Source: Heliocybe sulcata
Taxonomy: Eukaryota; Basidiomycota; Agaricomycetes; Gloeophyllales; Gloeophyllaceae
DNA: 64,000 nt
NCBI GenBank assembly: GCA_004369045.1
Contig: ML213505.1
Coordinates: forward strand, 410,591 to 474,590
Direction of reading: 5' to 3'
Shown one piece after another: positions 35,611 to 51,383 of the stretch. Position 1 is the stretch's first letter. The number at the start of each line of letters is the position of its first letter. The position numbers and the translations under genes are program-made. The notes beneath the pieces were generated by a model. That model worked only from the letters and a program-made list of their open reading frames with translations. It made no database searches and was not told where the DNA came from.

Positions 35611-36057
35611 GCATCCCGATCATCGCCTACACAGCCACTGTGAACTGATCGTATCTCGATCTGAGGGCGCAGTCGAGGTTCAATATGTTTCAGCCCGCTC
35701 GCTGACCATCCTCGTACGACGGACTAGCCGTCGTACTAGGACACGCTTGCTAGTATTGTCTACCGTCTAGGCTAGAGCCGAACAAGTACGTGTGGCGTGA
35801 CGACAACCAACATAACAACGGTCATTGTAGGCTGTCCTTAAGTCCGCTGGTCTCGCAAGTTCTTAACATATTTAAGAACAAAGGTAGCGGGTCGCCGGAT
35901 AGAATGCCGCCAACGTACTGACTGTAGAATACCTTGCGCCGATGACGTCCAGTCTTCCCGCTGTGGGTGTGGCTTGCGAGAAGGACGGCAATAAGTAGGA
36001 CCCTGGATAATACTAATGGAGGTCTGATCCGTCAGTTGTGTCGGAAAAAACTTACCT
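35611..36057. other. Island spacer, non-coding
   Basis: No gene seen. It includes a perfect 9-bp hairpin at 35714-35736 (GTACGACGG stem, ACTAG loop, CCGTCGTAC). Confidence 0.4.
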
Positions 36058-36205
36058 CAATTATAATCCAATGTGATTGGATAATAATGCAATTGTAATC
36101 TAAGAGGCCGGCTGCATTACAATCTAATTCTGACAAACAAGAAATTATTCTAATCAGATTGCAATCGCCTTCCCATCCTGATTGTGATCCAATTATAAAC
36201 CCATT
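36058..36205. repeat. AT-rich cluster of ATTGYAATC/GATTRNAAT motifs
   Basis: The stretch holds repeated and inverted copies of ATTGTAATC-like words (ATAATCCAAT...ATTGGATAAT palindrome, TTGTAATCTAA, TTACAATCTAA, GATTGCAATC, GATTGTGATCC) and TTATAA at both ends. It may be a degenerate MITE or the body of a SINE whose head would be the tRNA-like unit next to it on the minus strand. Confidence 0.45.
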
Positions 36206-36268
36206 ACATAAGGGCCCAAAGCCGAGCCTGGGCTTCAATCACGGCCTAATAATGGGTCAAAAATAGCA

Positions 36269-36380
36269 TGCTCCCGCTCACAATCGAACCGACAATGTCC
36301 AGAGTGCTGACCGCAATCGGCCGAGGTCGAAGATGACATCTTAGATTGCACGCAGCGCATACCCGCTGCGCTACATTTGC
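36269..36380 (-). tRNA. tRNA-like unit (tRNA pseudogene or SINE head)
   Basis: On the minus strand an exact A box TAGCGCAGCGGG (36362-36373) lies in a perfect 4-bp D stem (GCGC...GCGC). A B box GGTTCGATTGT (36280-36290) follows ~84 nt later. The 3' end CGGGAGC-A is followed by a T5 run (36259-36263), a Pol III stop. The spacing leaves ~40 nt for an intron. The 5' acceptor half (GCAAATG) and the T stem pair poorly, so a functional tRNA is unlikely. I cannot assign an anticodon. Confidence 0.45.
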
Positions 36381-37102
36381 TATGGAAGTAAAGAGGCTTC
36401 AAATAATATGATAAGCTACATCACATGCATGATGTGACACAAATCGCAACTGTACTCATGCCAGCCCGGGCTATTCTGGTGTGTTTCAACTTAGTACTAT
36501 GGTTCCATATGTGCTGTATATAGCTGATCAGGTCCTGAGCCTTTTGAAGTGCAGTGGTGGATGTAGGCAGCCATTTACATGCTGGAGCTGGACGCACTTG
36601 TTGTGTAACCACTTATTTATATCTGTACGCAGCTAGATTCCATCATTTGGCATGGCTACTGCGCGACGGCTCGTAGTCTGTCTTCTTTAGGAACTGAGCC
36701 TTCTGAATTGGGATATGAGCACGTGGTTCGGGTGGCGTTAATGGCCTTGCACCGAAGACCGAAGGTTAGAGTGCATTCGACGCCCTATGAAGATTAATCT
36801 ATCATATGTTCCATGGCGGCTCGGACCCGCGGGCTGTGTTCAAGCTTGAGGATTGACTCAGTAAGAGTCGACGAGGCGCTGCTGGCTTATTAAGAGCGTA
36901 GTCGGTAGATACCCGATGCCCAAGCCCTGTAGTATATAAGGAGCGTCGCTTGTCGCTCAAATATCATCTAACTTTTACATCGTCAAACCAGACCATCCTG
37001 CTTAGTCAGATTTAAGAACTTAGAGTTATTGCGAAACGCTACTCGATTGTTCAAATATACTTAGGTATTGCGAAAGCTACCTACGTATATTGACTACGCG
37101 CT
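36381..37102. other. Island spacer, right part, with orphan TATA promoter
   Basis: No gene seen. At 36768 TTAGAGTGCATTCG resembles a MITE end. TATATAAGG at 36933-36941 is followed by a CT/CA-rich initiator region, as in a normal core promoter, but no start codon with a gene follows before the right arm begins at 37103. Confidence 0.45.
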
Positions 37103-37252
37103 GGGTTGTTCATCCATCGCTAGACTGGGCCAGGGGTCGCGCCCAGCAGCATTTCATGTCCGGCGCTAACGCTGATATGAAATCAGAAGCGATCAGTGGT
37201 TGGTACTTCTGGCGACGCTAGAATAATACAGACAATACCTTCCGAATGTAAC

Positions 37253-37377
37253 AGAGTGTATTCACCACGGGAAATACGGCAGGAGGGTGGCTTGAAACGG
37301 GGGTATCCTACGCATTTAGGCTCTAATAGGCTTAAAGACACTCCATGTTTTAGGACATCCCATAGCGAATACACTCT
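37253..37377. mobile_element. MITE, 125 bp, in right arm
   Basis: Base-for-base the reverse complement of the element at 32986-33110, including the imperfect terminal repeats. Confidence 0.85.
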
Positions 37378-37636
37378 AATGATTTGCCAAGCTTGGCAAC
37401 GTGAGATGTGGGAGCAGGTATTCGTACCATGAATGATGGTAGTATTGTTTTTGCGGTTCTCTGGACGCTTCGCTAAGAGGGAACAAGGTGATATTGATGC
37501 CCGACTAGTACTGCAGCTCAATAGTGCCCTGCAAGTTTGGTTTTCGCATGTAGCATAATGCTCGAGGCCAGTCGAGGTGCGTGGAAGCATCCGAGAACGC
37601 CGCTCTCCAGTACTCAGCTTCTCGGCGCTACCGGGC

Positions 37637-40600
37637 ATGGCTTCTCGTATAATAAGGACCAGCCACGCCGTTCACAAATCCGCCGCATCCACCATAATGC
37701 TACACAGCTTTGTCGCAGCAAAACTCTTGCCTCGTCTACCAGTATGGGCTTCCTATGGTCAGCGTGTGGCCACTTCGCTAGTTACAACGCCCTTCTTAGC
37801 GCTTCACCTCTACGAGACTGCGTCGGACCCGTTGGCTGCTCAAGCATTCCCAAATCTATTCATTATATCCCGCGAGAAGCCAGACTTGCCCGGTAACCAA
37901 TATTTTGCCCTTAATCAATCCAAAGCGGAAGCTCAAGCAGAGATTTTGACGGTTGTGCCACCGCTTCCATTTCGACATCCGCTGTATCTCTCTGTCACGC
38001 CTCGCATACGCGGCGATTTCTCGTACTCGGAGACTTACGAGTTGCTGGGCAAAATGGGAACATATCAACTGGAGCAGTCGAGTCTCGACCGTCTCATGGC
38101 AGCCATTGCAGAAGCAGGTCCCTCCATTCCTGGTATCCGAGAAACGGGGGGCGACGACGAACCTGCACCAGACTGGGATACATTGAGTGGGGAATCGCCA
38201 CGGGAAGCACCAGGGGTCCTAGAGATGCGCCGCTACGTTCCCCTCTCCTTCGATCTTGTCTCGTTCAGTGAGCTTTCGGACAATTTCGACATGTCAGTAC
38301 TCAAAGAAACAGCTTTGTACCGACAGTAAGCCCCAGGTTCCTATGTCTTGTGCTCTCGGTGACACATCTTAGGTTATATCTTGATTACACATGGGAAGGA
38401 TGCGGCTCCATCATGGCATATATCAAGACTATGCGGGAGGTCGGTGGTTTCGCCTAAGTTGGATCAAACAGCGACTGACTTTCTGGGCAGGCTCTTCCTC
38501 CATTGATAGCTTCAGGAAGGGTGCTGAGATATCCGTCTATGCTGGAAAATCAAGATCGGGTGTGTGACCCCGGCGTCGAGTCTCTGAGGCCCTCCGTCCA
38601 TCATTTGCTATCAATTCCCATCCCACACGACGGAGACCCTGCGAGTAATGTTTCGGAGGAAGATGAGATAGCAGATGATTTTAAAGAGGATGATCCAATG
38701 AGCGTGGTTGCCCTGGAAATTGCCATTGCTGTGCCCGCGATCCCTGCGAAAGAGGTCACGGTGATAGCGCTTGACTGTAATGCCCTTATTGTAAGCACCT
38801 ATTCTGTCCTCGCAGTGTTGTATGGTTCTGAGAGCGCTCTAGGATACCGATAGGCCCTTGCAAGAGGCACTGGTAGCCATTTTCCCTCCCTCCACACACC
38901 ATTTCACAGCGGAGGAACTGCTATACCTCTACGTCGAATATGAGGCTCTTCTGCGGGCCGAAGGTCTTGAAGGGCCTGCTCTTGTCATCCAGAGAGTCGC
39001 GCGATATCTTGGCATAACTGTGACTGAGTCCAAAATTCAGGCGTCACTGCACCTCATTGAGGAAACCAGGATCTACGAAGACGTACCATCCGTCATCTCG
39101 TCGCTCGTTGACAGTGGCTATATGATTTTCGCCTTACCGGGCCTCAGGTCTCGCGAGATTGTCGAAAAGATTCCTGGGATCTCCTTTGCGTTTTGCGATG
39201 CATGTGCGGACGAGTCATCCTTAACTTGGAGTGAGGTACTCGACTTCGTCAGATGGTCTCGGCCCAGTGTATCAGCCAATCAGATCCTAGTAGCAACATC
39301 CAATTTGCAAGGATTCGCGGAACCTGCTGGTCGGGCGGGACACCCCACCGCCTTCATCAAGCCACCGGGAACCAGAAGCGCTAACCTGTGTCTACCCAAC
39401 GTGTCACCTACCTACTCTTTGAGCTCGTGGGGCGACTTGATTACGGCGTTACAGGACCCAGACTCCGTACCGCCTGCACCAGTACCGAACCTGCGTCCAC
39501 CTTATACGCCCGATTCTCCACCTTTCAGGATTCATGGATGCTACCAGCTGACTTATTGGATCGGTTCCGGGTCCTACGGTACTGTCTATATTTGACTCTT
39601 CTTTCAGTTTGCTTACATGTCTCTCGTGCAGCGTTTGTATGGGGTGGCGTCCAAATGGATACCGGAGCCGAGGTGGCTGTCAAATTCGAGCCCATACATC
39701 CGGATGTGCGAGAGAGTCTGCCGTACGAATCTGCCATATATGCACAACTCGAAGGAGTGACAGGTATCCCAAGAATTCATTGGTCAGGTCCAGAGCACGG
39801 CGCATACGTCCTTGTGATGGACAAGCTTGGACCGAACGTCGAAGAACTGCGTCGGTTTTGCAGAGGAGCGCTGTCTTTAAGGACAGTTCTCATGCTCGGG
39901 GAGCAAATGGTTAGTCATGAAACCTCCTCGTCTTCGATGAACCCAGACTAATATGCGATACAGCTCACGATAATTGAAGAGGTGCATGCTCGCGGAATAA
40001 TTGTTCGTGACATCAAGCCCGAGAACTTTGCGATGGGTTTAGTGGAAGAGTACAAATGCCTCCATCTGTTAGATCTGGGCCTTGGTAAACTTTACCTTGA
40101 TCCGACGACAGGGAAACACATGCCTTTTCGCGAGGGCAGGGGAGGCATCGGCACACCGCGTTATGCGAGCCACAACGTTCATTTCGGCTTGGGTGAATAA
40201 TTTTGATGTGCATTCGAGATGCTGCGCTTACCATACATTCTTAGAACCCAGTCGACGAGATGACGTCGAGGCAATCGGCATCCTTCTACTCTACTTGTGC
40301 CATGGCCGCCTTCCTTGGCAAGGCATCGTCGTACCGGACATACCCTCCAAACTCCTGCGAATAGGGGAGATGAAGCGAGGTAAACCTTTCGCAGACCTGC
40401 TCACCAAGTCGCCGGCTTTCTTCGACCCGTTTTTCAAACATTGTCGGTCGCTGGACTTCGACACGCAGCCAGACTATGCATATCTGAGGAACCTTCTCCG
40501 ACGAACAATGAAAGACCATGGGTGGGAGTATGACTGGGAGTATGATTGGTGGTCGCCCGGAGAACGTGGCACGCTCCTGCCGAACGAGTATAAGCTTGAT

Positions 40601-40645
40601 ATGGGCCTCGTCCAACCAGTTCGACATCGCCAGGATGTTTTATGA
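37637..40645 (+). CDS. HAD-like / casein-kinase-1-like fusion protein, copy 2
   Basis: Same seven-exon gene as at 29718-32726, head-to-head with it. Exon 1 is identical in protein. Differences: DDPMSVVALEIA in place of DDPLNAIVLEEA before the HAD strand, TVTESK for IVAESK, RWSRPS for RRSRPS, and about 15% nucleotide change in 39385-39650, covering the linker, the glycine loop (IGSGSYAFVW) and the following intron. Kinase catalytic residues are the same and intact (VAVKFE, IVRDIKPEN, DLGLG). Both copies therefore look like genes, not relics. The protein lacks a signal peptide and TM segment. CK1-like kinases normally act alone on Ser/Thr; the HAD fusion could oppose or regulate that, which is speculation. 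Confidence 0.85.
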
Positions 40646-40821
40646 GGTCCTCTCTCCTAATCAAATACCGCTGATGGTTCATGTATCGCGGGGCTAGACC
40701 ATGTCTCCTACGACGAACCCTCACATAATATTAATCTTTCGGATCGCGTCTACAACCGGTACACATCCCTGTATATTACAAAGTGAACTCTGTATTCCTT
40801 GCAATTAAATCCCAGCTAGCA

Positions 40822-40876
40822 GTCGATGGATGTGTTGCGAGTGTTATTGCACAGCTGCCTGGCTGGAGTTATATAA
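40822..40876 (+). repeat. Degenerate direct repeat flanking the island
   Basis: GTCGATGGATGTG ... ACAGCTGCCTGGCTGGAGTT resembles 29274-29338 (GTCGATGGATGTG ... ACAGCAGCTTGACTGGAGTT) in the same orientation. The two lie on opposite sides of the inverted repeat. Confidence 0.4.
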
Positions 40877-41099
40877 GTTGGCAAAGATCGCGGACACTCG
40901 ATGCGTTGTCCTATTGAGATGAACATATCCGGATAAGGTTTGCGGTGAGCTGATTGTGGCCGGTCGGAGTTGGATTGCCTTTATCAAGAGAGTGTTAAGC
41001 TCATACCCTTTTTCTTTCAACCTCCATCATCGAAAGGTCTGTCCGCACTCCTCGTCGCTCTTGCTCCAGATCTCCGGCGCTAACACTGCAGATGCTGTA

Positions 41100-41312
41100 G
41101 GTCAAAAAGCTTTTCAAAAAATCAGAAAAAAATACTGTTTAAAAAGGCAGTTGTTATTTTCTCTATCCTGTGTGCGCACGGTCCATCCTCATATGTGGCG
41201 GCTTGGTTTACTGACATTCGCCCTTGTGATTCTTCCTCTCGCATTTGCTGCAGCCGCAGAAAAGTTCACAAAGCAGTAACGACCCCATAAACCCTACATC
41301 AAAAAAATCAGA
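41100..41312 (+). promoter_or_regulatory. A-rich leader of poly(A)-binding protein gene
   Basis: Oligo-A runs lie at 41104-41108, 41116-41121, 41126-41132 and 41141-41145, and an A7 run at 41301-41307 ends nine nt before the ATG. In animals PABP represses its own mRNA through an A-rich 5'-UTR; a similar loop here is inference. Confidence 0.45.
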
Positions 41313-43732
<2,420 letters not shown>

Positions 43733-44083
43733 AGACGGCGAGAGGAAGCTTGTGGTTGCCCGTTGCGGGGGCTTTCGGTTGTGGGGCTGTGGCATTGTCT
43801 GTCACTTCATTGCTGTCCTTGTTTCGTGTTGTCAGTCGGATGACTTTGCCGTCCTGTTCTGCTTCATCTCTCTACCACGATGGGGTCTTACTTTTGTGTA
43901 CTTGCGACAGAATAGAGACTTTCAGCTGCTTCATATGTCTGCGCCTGAGAGAGGGTTACGCGCATTTACTTCTTGTTTACTTCCGAAGATATTCGAGCAT
44001 CGCCACTGCCATGACGTACTCAGCTGTGGCGTCCATGTCCTGCCGCAGTTTCATGTGTTCTGCACGCCTTCCACATCTTAATC

Positions 44084-44869
44084 ATGGCTACCGCAGACAT
44101 CGAAATGGAGGAGCTTCGAGACAAAGATCCTCGTAATGCAGAGAAGCCCATATACAATTCGCAAGATGCACGAGAGAACACGGTATCAGTTTGGGTATGG
44201 CTGTCTTCAGCGATGTGCGTGTCATAATTCGTCTCTTGACTTGGCGAACTCGCTGAGGCCTTGTCGACAGACTGAGCCTCGCCTCAGTACTCCTACTGAT
44301 ATTTCCACGGCTGCTCCTCTTCACCGCTGAATCATCCACGGAGGCTCGGACGCTCCTCACACCCTTGGAGACCTTCATATGCACCCACTTTGGGATTCTC
44401 ATCGCTTCACTGGTAGTGACTCTGATATTGAACGTATGATCTACCTTATGATGAACATCTAGTCTCCCTCTAACCCCTTTTTCTTGAAGATCCCTTCGTT
44501 TGCTCCAATCACTCCGAGGGAGGAGATGACGAACATCCAGACTCACCCTCTGTTGGGGCCACTCACCGGAGGGTGCATACTCTCAGCATTCCTTGCTTGG
44601 AATACGTCGACCGTGGGCCCACTGGCCATACTAGTCTTCCTCGGTTCGGGGTCTATAGGGCTATTTGGTCTTTGGGCGGTGAGTCTTTTCGTTCGGTCAC
44701 GAGAGCCCGATTGCTCATAGCTGCCACCGAGTAGATTGCTTTTGCAGGATCTGCTCGGATATCGAGGAAGACAGGCGCAGACAAGCACACTTCAACGTTC
44801 ATCTTTGGTAATAAGAGTGCAGCTTCGAAACAAAAGAAGCAGTGGAAAAAGGAGCAGAAATCCCGCTAA
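44084..44869 (+). CDS. Conserved fungal four-TM protein
   Basis: About 205 aa in four exons. It starts [20 protein letters not shown]. Hydrophobic segments are [32 protein letters not shown], a third around [16 protein letters not shown] and [17 protein letters not shown]. The last exon reads [20 protein letters not shown] then [20 protein letters not shown]. This FAGS..SxKTGADK..S.F.FGNKxAAS tail is conserved in many fungal proteins that I remember only as hypothetical. The correct acceptor is TAG before ATTGCTTTT, not the later TTTTGCAG, because only that choice gives the conserved tail. Likely ER or another endomembrane; function unknown. Confidence 0.8.
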
Positions 44870-45060
44870 CGTTCTTCAACGGATAGAATACACGCATGTA
44901 CCATTAGCTTCTTGTATCCTTACACACTTACACATGCCACCACGTCCTGCTCCCGATGTACGCTTAGTCGCCCCGGTATTGTATATATTGATCACTATCT
45001 TGAGAAAGGGTAAAATCTACGCTACATGAAATATATTATATTATACAGCACCTGGACCCG

Positions 45061-47216
<2,156 letters not shown>

Positions 47217-47302
47217 AGCGGTGGAAGGATGATGGGCGTGGGAAGCCTGACTTGGCGTTCTTGTCCTGAATCTCGATCTACAACTGTGGCTGCAGCTTCA
47301 GC
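47217..47302. promoter_or_regulatory. 86-bp shared SRP54/SPT8 promoter
   Basis: Only 86 bp separate the two divergent start codons, so both 5' leaders and core promoters must overlap or be very short. No TATA is visible. Confidence 0.6.
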
Positions 47303-49693
47303 ATGGTAAACAGTGACCTCGACGAGGATGATCTGGATTTCGACGGGAATGCCGACGTGGACGCAGACGCCGATGGAGACGAGGACGTAGATGACGACCT
47401 ATTGGACGCCGTGGAAGCTGAGCTAGGCGCTGATAATGGCACGGAAGGGGATGAGGTACGCCGCCTATTGCGGTCCTCGGCTTGTCGCTAGTGCGCGCCT
47501 CATTGGTAGGACTTAGGAAGGATACTACGACGAATCGGACGAAGCGGATGAAGACGAGGATGAGGATGAAGAGGTTGAAGCTGCTGTCACACAGACGCCA
47601 GTGCTCGGCTATGAACCTACTCCCTTGCCCGCCGAGAAGCTAGTGCCTCCAGAGCAGATCGCCCATGCTTCGATAGCAGGTATGCCTCTATCGTCTCCTC
47701 CTTTTGTCAACCAAACAACGTCTGTCAGAATCTCCGATCACGGCGCCTTCACCTCCCCGCGAACGTAGCCCGGGCCCGCTGTCTGCAGCACGACAACGCC
47801 GGGCTAACATTATCTCCACATTCAATCCTCGCTCTCCTCGGTCATATACTGTTGAAGCAATCTGTGCTATTCCGCAGCCAGCGCCGACTCACGCCCTCGC
47901 CTCATCTCTATGCATGTCCCATCTCTTAACCGGCGGCGATGATGGGTACATTCGGGACTACGACGTATTTGCCGCCGTGAACGGCAAAAATTTCCTGACG
48001 GCACCGCAACGACATCATTGTGGCGTTATAGAAGGCACCATGAAAGCCGGTCAGATTCGATTTTGGTGGGAGAACCCTGGTGACCCAGTAAAGTTAAGTG
48101 GCACCGAGGGGGAAGAAACCTCATTATCTCCGGTGTATAGTCTGGCAGCGCATTCGGATGCGTTATGGGCGCTAGCGGGCACCGATGTGAGTCCTCTCCT
48201 ATTCAGCTGTCGCGTCTAGAATTCCATTCATATTTCAATAGCAAGGCCACGTGAATTTGTTTACCGTCCGTCATGATCCCGGACGGCTATGTCATGTAAT
48301 GCGTGGCCATATTGGCAATGTATCGGCATTATCTATCCAGGATGACGAGAAGGGATTCCTCAGCGCTGGATTGGATGGAGACACTATTGTAAGTTCAATC
48401 CCTGATTCCGCTTGCTCCTCGATTATACTGTATCAGCACTGGGATTTGAATACAGGACAAATGACTCGCAGGTTCACATCCCACAAGTCACAGGTCGCAA
48501 GTGTCGCATTCCGTCCTACTGCAATGCATTCGTACACATTGCCTGCATCTAATACGCAGTTTGAAGGTTCCTCTTGGGCAAAGGAAATACTAAAAGACGA
48601 AGTGGACACCAAACCCTTGGATCTCGGGACCTCCCAGTTGGACAACGCTAACGGTGATCTAGTTCCCCCGTCTCAGCTAGCTATGGGCGAATCTGGTGGC
48701 TCGGGCCCAGTGGAAAGCGACGCTAAGTCCGAAGCGTCATACGATCCCCTTTTCGACGACGAACCGGATGCAGACGGAGATGAAGACGAAGAGGAAGCTA
48801 CCGTGTCTCGTAACCTCTCCCTGGCACCGCCGGCTGGTCAAGGATATTCCTCGATGTCTGCCATGGGCTTCCCCTCTCCGTCGGCTTCTCAATCGCAGCC
48901 GGTACGACTAGCCGGCGCTCCTGCTCCCAAGCATGCGCCGCCGCTTCTGGATTCGCGTGAATATGCGGCGTTTTCACCTGACACGTTCTTGACGGCGTTC
49001 ATAGACGGGCAGGTGATACTGCGGGATCGAAGAGCACCGGCAGGCCGTGGTGTGGGACGCCTGTGGATGAACGAGAAGACGCCGCCTTGGTGTCAATCGG
49101 TACTCCGTCTCATAGTGAATTTGTCCATTATCTTATCGGTTGGCTCTTCTAGGCTTGCTGGTCTGCTAGTGGGGATCAGATCTACGCTGGCCGGCGGAAT
49201 GGGACAGTCGATATCTGGGATGTGCGTCAGATAGGCGGCTCTGGGCCTGCCGGTACTCCGCGTTTACTCAAAACCCTACGCAACCCTCCGTCTTCTGGCG
49301 TGGTGTCGAGCGTTGTGGCATTCCCTGACGGCCGGCATCTTGCGTGGTGAGTGGATTGTCTTCAAACTTTAGAACCGTGTCCCGACAGTATGGCGCAGTG
49401 CCTCAAATGACAATATTCGACTCTGGAATGTGGCGGAAGCGGGCGAACCCGATTCTTCTGGTCGAGTCAGGAGCGGTGCACAGTTCAAAATTATCCCAGG
49501 CCACCATGGCGGTATGATTTCCCAGATGCGTGAGCTATGTCCGCAGAATACCCCTGATTGGTTCACTGATCCGCATTCCCCAACAGTGGTAGATCCAGCA
49601 GCGCGCTTTCTAGTGTCCGCAAGCAGCAGTCGAGGCTGGCACGGCGATTCAACACGTACAGTCTTCGTGCACGAAATCAAACATATTCAATAG
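47303..49693 (+). CDS. SPT8: SAGA complex WD40 subunit Spt8
   Basis: TBP-interacting subunit of the SAGA coactivator. An acidic N-terminus (MVNSDLDEDDLDFDGNADVD, then DEADEDEDEDEEVEAAV) is followed by NIISTFNPRSPRSYTVEAIC and WD repeats: HLLTGGDDGYIRDYDVF, YSLAAHSDALWALAGTD, GHVNLFTVRHDPGR, HVMRGHIGNVSALSI, HWDLNTGQMTRRFTSHKSQV, then a long acidic/Ser-rich insertion with SYDPLFDDEPD, FLTAFIDGQVILRDRR, NGTVDIWDVRQIG and IRLWNVAE. It closes RTVFVHEIKHIQ. The SYDPLFD block and the acidic start are typical of Spt8. About 640 aa in eight or nine exons. Confidence 0.92.
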
Positions 49694-50050
49694 GACACCG
49701 GCATTATCCTGGAGAGCAACGGACGGCCTCGCAAGCATACACCATATTTCCCTTGTAGGACGGTGTATATAAAGATGCTATGTATTGGGCGGAATGTATT
49801 TGTAATGTAAGAATCTTGTCTGGCGGAAGCGTCTCGTCCTTGGAGACGGATTAGGACACGAAGAGGCTAACTTTGACCATGAGGTAAGCGAAATATTACA
49901 ACCCCCGGGAATATGAAATTCAGCGCGTCCGTCCATTCGATCGTCGACCTGCCTTTCCTCTGGTTATGGCAGAACGCGCTACTCATGAATCGTGCTCCGG
50001 ACTAGATATGAGCTCTCCGTCATTCCCTCACAATCCAACCACACTCCCCA
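49694..50050. other. Intergenic, promoter of methyltransferase gene
   Basis: No open frame or RNA gene seen. Contains the SPT8 3' end and the presumed promoter of the 50051 gene. Confidence 0.45.
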
Positions 50051-51383
50051 ATGTCTGACGACGATACTTTCGTGGGCGACGATGACTCTGAGTTCTTCAC
50101 TGTCTTACAAGGTCGCCGCCGCAATGTCTTGAACGACCGCTACATGCTACCCGCCGACGAGGACGAGATACGGGTAGATCGCGGCTCGCCCTCTGCTAAT
50201 CATCGCAAACTCATGCCGTTCCCAGCGATACAGCTATCACCACCGTATTCTCCAATTCATCTTCGGAGGCCGTAACTATGTCGGGCCGGTGAAGGAGGTG
50301 CTGACGTACCCGGGTGTGAAGCACAAGAGGCGTGTGCTAGACGTCGGCACAGGCGGGGGATTATGGTACGCAATCTTGCTGCTATCAATGCGCATACGTC
50401 TAAGTCCTGGAACGCAAGGGCTATTGAGATGGCAGATGAGTTCCCGCGAGTAGAGGTCACGGGCGTTGACCTCGCCCCCATTCAACCTAGGTACGCCGAA
50501 GGACTCATTCCACGCATTCGAAACACTCATTGACAGCGCTCCTATAGAGAAGTGCCTCCAAACTGCTCGTGCGTCCTGCCGTTGGCCTGCGCCACAGTAA
50601 CTCCAATTCCTTGCTTCCAGCTTTGAATTGTGCGATCTCGACCACCCGAGCCTACCATATACGACCCTAAATTACGACGTTATTCACGCGCGATCGATGC
50701 ACACAGGGGTATGTCTCATGACCTGCGTATATGCCGTGCCTAGACGGTAGACCGACCCATCCCATCATTTCTCTTAGATCGGCAATTACCAGCAGTTCGT
50801 CAAGGAACTGACGAGAATGTTACGTCCCGGCGGTATTCTCATTCTCATCGAGCCTGACTCCCAGCCCGTGGTTGATGGCCACCTTCTCGGTATCCCTCCC
50901 CACGACCCATGCAGCACCGTGACGTCCACTTTGGGTAAGCGGCCTCACACGTCCTATGCCTCGGGTGCGCCAGGCTGGTTCGCGCTATGGGAGGCGTACA
51001 GGACGTGCTTGCAAAGGAAAGGTATCGACGTCAACGTCCCATCACACCTCGGCGCGATCATACGGCAGACGGGAGCCTACGACCACATACGCGTGCAGGA
51101 AGCTACCATCCCCATCGGTTTCTGGCCAAAAGGTCGGTCTCCTCGGTTCGGAGCTTCTACGTGTTGACCGAAGTCTCGTTTAGATGTTACTCTTCTCACC
51201 ATCGGCCAGCTCGCCTGGATGGAGTACGATCACCTCCTTCCCGCAATGCGGCCGATGCTGCTGGAGGCCGGCATCCCGGAGTGGAAGGTGAAGGTGCTTA
51301 TTGAGGACGCACACCGAGACATGTACGAACCTGTTATGCCGCCTTCTGTGCGCATGCATGTCGTGCATGCTATCAAAAAATGA
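50051..51383 (+). CDS. LaeA-like SAM-dependent methyltransferase
   Basis: About 335 aa in seven or so exons. Start MSDDDTFVGDDDSEFFTVLQGRRRN (quoted in part), with NDRYMLPADEDEIRR joining YSYHHRILQFIFGGRNYVGP across a 51-nt intron. Motif I is RVLDVGTGGGLWAIEMADE, then VTGVDLAPIQPREVPPNCSF, YDVIHARSMHTGI and MLRPGGILILIE (motif III). The DEDEIRR...H...Q block and GGGLW motif are those of the LaeA/UMTA family. LaeA itself controls secondary metabolism through the velvet complex, but the many basidiomycete paralogues have unknown substrates, so the name LaeA should not be used here. No frame break. Confidence 0.85.

Larger units (their letters stand above)
37103..40750 (+). repeat. Right arm of ~3.65-kb inverted repeat
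   Basis: Mirror of 29610-33260. Together with the 3.84-kb spacer the arms form an 11-kb palindromic structure between SCAMP and PAB1. Confidence 0.93.
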
